This document shows positions 59,154 to 64,000 of a stretch of 64,000 nucleotides of DNA, piece after piece. This DNA is from Tardiphaga robiniae. Lineage in GTDB: Bacteria > Pseudomonadota > Alphaproteobacteria > Rhizobiales > Xanthobacteraceae. The stretch lies in assembly GCF_013359755.1 (NCBI RefSeq), contig NZ_JABMCJ010000094.1:1-64000 (forward strand). The letters run 5' to 3'. Made by a program: the position numbers and the translations under genes. Numbering within the stretch: position 1 is the first letter of the stretch; every line of letters starts with the position of its first letter. Below the pieces are notes generated by a model. It was given only the letters and a program-made list of their open reading frames with translations. It did not search any database and was not told the DNA's origin.

Positions 59154-60551
59154 TCACACCAGACCGACGATGTGCAAAAGCACACCCGCGCCTGCACAAG
59201 CCAACAGGATCTGCAGCAAACCAATCCTCAGATAGAAGACCCCAAGCAGCGCCGCGACCGACAGCGCGACAGCCCATCCATTGACGCTCTGCAGAACCGG
59301 CATGTCGAAGCTGAGTCCGAGCGTGCGAACAGGTTTCACTTCCCGAAACATCGTGTGGATGGCGAACCATATCGCCAGGTTGAGGATGACGCCGACCACT
59401 GCGGCGGTAATCGCCGCCAGCGCGGCGCTCAGCGCGCGGTTGCCACGAAGAGTTTCGACGAACGGCGCCCCGAGGAAAATCCAGAGAAAGCACGGCGCAA
59501 AGGTCACCCAGGTCGCGAGCAATCCACCAAGCGTGCCCGCCAGCAGCGGCGGCAACACCCCCGGTGCGCGGAAGGCAGCCATGAAGCCCACGAATTGCAG
59601 CACCATGATCAACGGACCAGGCGTGGTTTCGGCCATGCCAAGACCATCGAGCATCTCGCCCGGCTTCAGCCATGCGTAGTGATCGACGGCCTGCTGCGCG
59701 ACATAAGCGAGAACCGCATAGGCACCACCAAAGGTGACCATTGCCATCTTGGAGAAGAAAACGGCAATCTGGCTGAACACGTCATTGCTGCCGAACGCCA
59801 CGAGCAGCACAGCGACGGGCGTGAGCCACAGCACCAGCCAGACGGTCGCAACGATGAGCGACTGCCGTACACTCGGCCGGGCATGGAGAGGAAGTTGATC
59901 TCCGAGCAAACTATCAGCGTCGCCTCCGCCTGATGACCCGTGACCCGCACTCACCGTGAAGGCCGGCAGACCGGCCCGACCGCCGAGGAAGCCAATCGCT
60001 GCCGCACCGAAAACGATCACCGGGAACGGCACATCGAGAAAGAAGATCGCGAGGAAGGCGATGGCCGCCAGCGCGCGCATCACGTCGTTCTTCAGCGCGC
60101 GGCTACCGACCCGCACCACCGCCTGCAGCACGATCGCGAGCACCGCGGCCTTCAAACCGAAGAACAGCGCCGCGACGAAGCCGACATTGCCGAATGCAGC
60201 GTAAATCCAGCTCAGCACCATGATGCAGATCGCACCGGGAAGGATGAACAGCCCGCCGGCCATCAGCCCGCCGGCGGTCCGGTGCATCAGCCAGCCGATA
60301 TAGGTGGCGAGCTGCTGCGCCTCCGGGCCCGGCAACAGCATGCAATAGTTCAGCGCATGCAGAAACCGGCTTTCCGACACCCAGCGCTTCTCATCGACCA
60401 GGATCCGATGCATCACCGCGATCTGCCCGGCCGGACCGCCGAAGGAAAGCAATGCGATCCGCAGCCACACCGAAAACGCCTCGGAGAAGGACACGCCGTG
60501 GGTCTGCGGCTCGGGAATGGCCGGTGGTGTGACCGAAGTTGCTTCCGCCAT
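59154..60551 (-). CDS. chrA: Chromate efflux transporter ChrA
   Basis: The 465-residue membrane protein is the long, two-domain CHR family transporter. The first half has the signature LLSFGGPAGQIAVMHRILVD and CMLLPGPEAQQLATYIGWL; the second half has VTFGGAYAVLAYVAQQAVD and GLGMAETTPGPLIMVLQFVG. It expels chromate. ATG 60551 starts one base after the ChrB-like gene stop. A hydrophilic loop between halves is Gly/Ser-rich. Confidence 0.94.
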   Translation of the reverse strand: MAEATSVTPPAIPEPQTHGVSFSEAFSVWLRIALLSFGGPAGQIAVMHRILVDEKRWVSESRFLHALNYCMLLPGPEAQQLATYIGWLMHRTAGGLMAGGLFILPGAICIMVLSWIYAAFGNVGFVAALFFGLKAAVLAIVLQAVVRVGSRALKNDVMRALAAIAFLAIFFLDVPFPVIVFGAAAIGFLGGRAGLPAFTVSAGHGSSGGGDADSLLGDQLPLHARPSVRQSLIVATVWLVLWLTPVAVLLVAFGSNDVFSQIAVFFSKMAMVTFGGAYAVLAYVAQQAVDHYAWLKPGEMLDGLGMAETTPGPLIMVLQFVGFMAAFRAPGVLPPLLAGTLGGLLATWVTFAPCFLWIFLGAPFVETLRGNRALSAALAAITAAVVGVILNLAIWFAIHTMFREVKPVRTLGLSFDMPVLQSVNGWAVALSVAALLGVFYLRIGLLQILLACAGAGVLLHIVGLV

Positions 60552-60552
60552 C

Positions 60553-61371
60553 TCAAGCTTTCGTCTTTGCTGTCGGCCAGTTGTGGGTTTCGGTGCTGGC
60601 ATCGCGGCACCAGCGATAGAACGCATCGTACAGATTCAGTCCAGCCTCAAGCTGCTCGAGATCGTCGGCATACATCCGCGACAGGCCGAGTGACGCCGCC
60701 AGCAGGCCCGGCGCTTCCGGGGCGAGATCGAGCCGTGCTGTATCCGCTGCGCGGACAATGGTAGCCAGCCGCAGCAACGGCGGCGTGGTGAGGCCGAATT
60801 CCTCGATCATCACATCGAAGGTACAGAGCTCGCCGCGATGGCTCCAGAACACGCCTTCGATATCGAAGGGCGCAGCATCGAATTTCTCGCCGACTGCCGA
60901 CACTTCCGACGGCGCAACGAACATGAACAGCGCCGCCGGATCGATGAAACGCCGGATCAGCCAGGGACAGGCAATGCGGTCGATCTTTGGGCGCTCCCGC
61001 GTCACCCACACGGTGCGGCCCTGCGGGTTTTGCGGCGGCAACTTGCCGGCGGGAACGCGCGGCAGGCCTGCACTCTCCCATGCGAGATATCCGCCTTCCA
61101 GAACCTCTGCCGGGATACCGGCCTCGCGCAGCAGCGCGGCAACGCCGTGACTGAGCTTGAGACCTTTCTGGCAGATCACCATGGCGGACCGACCGCGCAG
61201 CGCCGCGGCCCAGCCATTCACGTCGTCGAATGGCCGCCGGACCGAACCTGGCAGGAGAAACGGCGACAGGGCGAAATCCTCGTCGGTGCGAACATCGACG
61301 AGCGCGGGACATTTCGGCGTCCCGATCAGGCGAACGAGTTTTTCAACGGAAATGCTGTTAATCGATGACAT
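60553..61371 (-). CDS. chrB: Chromate resistance protein, rhodanese-ChrB fusion
   Basis: The 272-residue protein has an N-terminal rhodanese-like domain (VDVRTDEDFALSPF, active-site-like Cys in MVICQKGLKLSHG near residue 72) and a C-terminal ChrB domain (ERPKIDRIACPWLIRRFIDP, near residue 135, and GRELCTFDVMIEEFGL-like region). ChrB proteins control or assist ChrA. The fusion with a rhodanese domain is a known variant. AAGGA seven bases before ATG supports the start. Confidence 0.9.
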   Translation of the reverse strand: MSSINSISVEKLVRLIGTPKCPALVDVRTDEDFALSPFLLPGSVRRPFDDVNGWAAALRGRSAMVICQKGLKLSHGVAALLREAGIPAEVLEGGYLAWESAGLPRVPAGKLPPQNPQGRTVWVTRERPKIDRIACPWLIRRFIDPAALFMFVAPSEVSAVGEKFDAAPFDIEGVFWSHRGELCTFDVMIEEFGLTTPPLLRLATIVRAADTARLDLAPEAPGLLAASLGLSRMYADDLEQLEAGLNLYDAFYRWCRDASTETHNWPTAKTKA

Positions 61372-61515
61372 GGCGCGTCCTTGCAGGAATGCGGGACGCG
61401 ATACTTGGGCATGTCGCCTCGTGGGGAGATCGCTTTGTCCCCATGCCCCAATATCAAGCCATCGCGATTGACCTGTCAAGGCGCGTGCTGGACGATCAAA
61501 CGCCGTGCTGGAATT

Positions 61516-62925
61516 CTATACGTTGCCCGCGCGGCGCATCCACAGCAGAAAGCCCGCACTGGCGGCGACCGACAACACGCATAATGCGAGGCTTGCGAGC
61601 AGCGCGGTGACTGCCGATGCTGCGGATTGCACCGCGAAATAGACCGCGCCGATCGCAGCAACGCCGGCTGCATTGGCGATTTGCGTCGTGGTGCCGTACA
61701 TGCCCGAGCCGGCTCCCGCGCTCGACGTTTGTACGGTCGACAGCACGGCACTGGACAGCGGCGCCATGACCAGACCCTGGCCGTAACCGAACACGGCAAG
61801 CGGCACCGCCAGCAGCGATGCAGACGACGCGTTGACGGCCAGCACCGTTGCGGCCAGTGCGGCAAGACCGATGACCTGCACCACGCAGCCCTCGATCAGC
61901 ACCAGCGTGCCACGATGGCGTGACCGCATGCCGCTGTGACGGGATGCGACAACGAAGGCCAGCGCCAGCGGTACGAAAATAAAACCGGCCCGCAGCGGCG
62001 GCATGTGCAGCGTATTCTGCATGAACAATGTCATCACCAGGTAAAATGACAGATTGGCGAAGAAGAAAAAGAACACCGCGCACAGCCCGCGCATGAAAGC
62101 AGCATCCGCGAGCAACGCCAGATCGATCAGCGGCATGCCACCACGCAGCGCGACACGGCGCTCCAGCCTGACGAAGCCGACGATCACTGCCGCACCCATA
62201 GCCATCGCCAGCCATACAGACGGCGCCCAGTGCAATTCGTGCCCGAACAGCAGCGGGCCGATCAGACCGAGCAACCCGGCGAACAGCACCAGCGCACCCG
62301 GTATATCCAGCCGCGTGCCTGGACGGCGAGGAACGGATGGCATCAGCCGCCACGCCGCCGCGATGATGACAAGCCCCACCGGTACATTGACGAAGAACAC
62401 TGCACGCCAGCCGAGACCTGCAAGGTCCATCGTCACCAGCAGACCACCGAGCAGAAAGCCCGCAGCGCCGGCAAGGCCAAGCACGATGCCATAGACGGCG
62501 AAGGCGCGGGCGCGGGTTTCGTCGACAAACAGCACATGGATGGTGGCCAGCACCTGCGGCACCATCAGCGCCGCAGCGGCGCCCTGTGCCAGCCGCGCCA
62601 GAATCAGCTCCGGTCCAGATTGCGCGAGCCCGCACCACAGTGACGTCAGGGTGAAGCCGAGCACGCCGGCGAGAAAGGTGCGCTTGGTGCCATAGATATC
62701 ACCGAGCCGGCCGCCGGTGATCACCAGCGTCGCATATCCGATCAGATAGACCGCAATCACGGCCTCGATCTGCGCCGCGCTGGCACGAAGCTCGACCGCG
62801 ATGGTTGGGATCGCGACATTGACGATGAAGGCATCGACCCCAAACATGAACTGCGCCGCAACGACGATCGCCAGCACCCACCAGCGGCGCACGGAGTCGA
62901 CAGGATTGGCAACGATCTGGTGCAT
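61516..62925 (-). CDS. MFS multidrug efflux transporter, DHA2 (EmrB/QacA) type
   Basis: The 469-residue protein has about fourteen helices. The DHA2 motifs are FIVNVAIPTIAVEL (residues about 33-46), GGRLGDIYGTKRTFLAGVLG near residue 75 (the MFS loop) and ATIHVLFVDETRARAFAVYG near 135. Substrates are usually hydrophobic drugs or dyes. No regulator or EmrA-like adaptor gene is adjacent. Divergent from sthA across 275 bp with no evident operator. Confidence 0.92.
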   Translation of the reverse strand: MHQIVANPVDSVRRWWVLAIVVAAQFMFGVDAFIVNVAIPTIAVELRASAAQIEAVIAVYLIGYATLVITGGRLGDIYGTKRTFLAGVLGFTLTSLWCGLAQSGPELILARLAQGAAAALMVPQVLATIHVLFVDETRARAFAVYGIVLGLAGAAGFLLGGLLVTMDLAGLGWRAVFFVNVPVGLVIIAAAWRLMPSVPRRPGTRLDIPGALVLFAGLLGLIGPLLFGHELHWAPSVWLAMAMGAAVIVGFVRLERRVALRGGMPLIDLALLADAAFMRGLCAVFFFFFANLSFYLVMTLFMQNTLHMPPLRAGFIFVPLALAFVVASRHSGMRSRHRGTLVLIEGCVVQVIGLAALAATVLAVNASSASLLAVPLAVFGYGQGLVMAPLSSAVLSTVQTSSAGAGSGMYGTTTQIANAAGVAAIGAVYFAVQSAASAVTALLASLALCVLSVAASAGFLLWMRRAGNV

Positions 62926-63200
62926 GGAGCGCCTCGCTCAACGGTTCGGCCTGAAGCAGCCGCCCACTTTGATCCCAGCTTCCAGTCATCGCGTCGATTA
63001 CCTCGGAGGTAGCCTTATTCAATTGAACTCTCCCGTCGGAATTGGTGGCGCTGACCGCAGGCCCAGCTTCGCAGGTCGATCTCCCCGTCCAAGTCACACC
63101 GAATTTGCATTCCTCGTGCAGGAAGATACCGCCTGTGGCCCGATTGCTGCATGGCGAGACGATTGCATATGCCGGCCCTTCCGGTTTCGAGGCCTCTTCG

Positions 63201-64000
63201 ATGTATGACTACGACATGATCGTGATCGGCTCCGGCCCCTCTGGCCGGCGCGCAGCCGTCCAATTCGCCAAGCTCGGTAAATCGGTGCTGGTGGTGGAGA
63301 AGGGCCGGCGGGTCGGCGGCGTCTCGGTCCATACCGGCACCATTCCATCGAAGACGCTGCGCGAGACCGTGCTCAACCTGTCCGGCTGGCGCGAGCGCGG
63401 CTTCTACGGCCGCTCCTATCGGGTGAAGCAGGACATCGACGCCCACGACCTGATTGTGCGGCTGCAGAAGACACTCGACCACGAGGTCGAGGTGCTGGAG
63501 CATCAGTTCAGCCGCAATGCCGTGAAGACGGCGCTCGGCGAGGCACGTTTCACCGGACCGCACCAGATCGAGATCGCCAACGAGAAGAACGAGATCAAGA
63601 ATGTCTCCGCCGGCCATATCTTGATTGCCTGCGGCACCCGCCCGTTCCGGCCGGATTATGTCCCGTTCGACAACAAGACGGTGTTCGACAGCGACGAGAT
63701 CATCGACCTGCCGAAACTGCCGCGCAGCCTCGCGGTGATCGGCGCCGGCGTGATCGGCGTCGAATATGCCACCATCTTCAGCGCGCTCGATGTCGCCGTG
63801 ACCCTGATCGAGCCGCGGCCGACCTTTCTCGATTTCATCGACAAGGAGCTGATCGACGAATTCATGCATGAGCTGCGCGACCGCAATGTCGCGCTACGGC
63901 TCGGCTCCAAGGTCAATGCGATCGAGCAGAACGCACATGGCCAGATCGTCACCCGGCTCGCTGACGGCCGCAACGTCACGTCCGAGATGTTGCTGTTCGC
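63201..64000 (+). CDS. sthA: Soluble pyridine nucleotide transhydrogenase (5' part, cut by the window end)
   Basis: The first 266 residues of the flavoprotein that transfers hydride between NADPH and NAD are present. The FAD-binding GSGPSGRRAAVQFAKLG lies at residues 10-26, and the region RVGGVSVHTGTIPSKTLRET has no CxxxxC redox pair, the mark of SthA as opposed to dihydrolipoamide dehydrogenase or glutathione reductase. The second nucleotide motif IGAGVIGVEYATIFSAL is near residue 180. GAGG lies eight bases before the ATG. About 200 residues should follow beyond the window. Confidence 0.94.
   Translation, partial: MYDYDMIVIGSGPSGRRAAVQFAKLGKSVLVVEKGRRVGGVSVHTGTIPSKTLRETVLNLSGWRERGFYGRSYRVKQDIDAHDLIVRLQKTLDHEVEVLEHQFSRNAVKTALGEARFTGPHQIEIANEKNEIKNVSAGHILIACGTRPFRPDYVPFDNKTVFDSDEIIDLPKLPRSLAVIGAGVIGVEYATIFSALDVAVTLIEPRPTFLDFIDKELIDEFMHELRDRNVALRLGSKVNAIEQNAHGQIVTRLADGRNVTSEMLLF

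Noticed and set aside
1-64000. CRISPR array, insertion sequence or prophage
   Set aside because: No series of spaced identical repeats, no transposase, integrase or structural phage gene is visible. The repeats present are isolated palindromes.

Overview
The window reads as chromosomal DNA of a high-GC alphaproteobacterium of the Bradyrhizobium / Rhodopseudomonas / Afipia / Tardiphaga group (Nitrobacteraceae). The grounds are the protein families (RegR/ActR-type regulator, MmcB, Liv- and Aap-type solute-binding proteins, DUF2778 protein, DUF1236-like protein), two exact EcfG-type general-stress promoters, and at least six families of palindromic intergenic repeats of the kind that litter these genomes. 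No integrase, transposase, CRISPR array or prophage is visible. The genus cannot be fixed from the sequence alone.

Layout. 1-2.3 kb: unassigned DNA, a palindromic repeat, a 65-aa membrane peptide with a striking upstream element, and a serine hydrolase. 2.3-12.8 kb: a catabolic island with a lone nitrile-hydratase accessory-type protein, an amidohydrolase, a complete branched-chain-type ABC importer (livF-G-M-H plus binding protein) with a carboxymuconolactone-decarboxylase-like gene, a divergent GntR regulator, a beta-hydroxyacid dehydrogenase and an alpha/beta hydrolase. 12.8-14.4 kb: a 55-aa ORF and a DUF2778 (Tlde1-like) protein of AT-richer composition beside tRNA-Ser(GGA). 14.5-18.5 kb: trehalose synthesis (otsA, otsB) with an MFS transporter. 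18.7-27.0 kb: an eight-gene minus-strand unit coding for a dipeptide/nickel-type ABC importer, an AtzG/AtzE/AtzH (HpxX-Y-Z)-like amidase set and a GntR regulator; a palindromic repeat has expanded inside the fused ATPase gene. 27.3-31.6 kb: a ZnuD-like TonB receptor with its own exbB-exbD-tonB behind a Fur-type palindrome. 31.7-33 kb: an orphan UgpB-like binding protein.

33.3-41.6 kb: a three-gene phosphorelay (HAMP histidine kinase, REC-DUF3369-kinase hybrid, OmpR-type regulator), an ECF sigma factor without a visible anti-sigma partner, and a cyanide-insensitive-type bd quinol oxidase with its small DUF2474 peptide. 41.7-47.6 kb: an L,D-transpeptidase, an orphan AapJ-like protein, a pair of acyl-CoA dehydrogenases that may form one heteromer, and small enzymes. 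47.6-54.7 kb: MFS transporter, regR, mmcB, secreted vWA protein, MBL hydrolase, fatty-acid desaturase and small proteins. 54.8-64 kb: a PAS-rich hybrid kinase, a PHB-depolymerase-like esterase, an MXKDX peptide under an EcfG promoter, chrA/chrB chromate resistance, a DHA2 drug exporter and the 5' part of sthA.

The observations judged most worth following are: (1) a 33/38-identical, gapless element located about 85 bp upstream of both the ECF sigma gene and the distant 65-aa membrane peptide gene, suggesting a small uncharacterised regulon driven by the adjacent phosphorelay or sigma factor; (2) the repeat-in-gene insertion in the fused ABC ATPase; (3) the HpxXYZ-like amidase and importer operon of unknown substrate; and (4) two exact EcfG promoters, in front of otsA and the MXKDX peptide.
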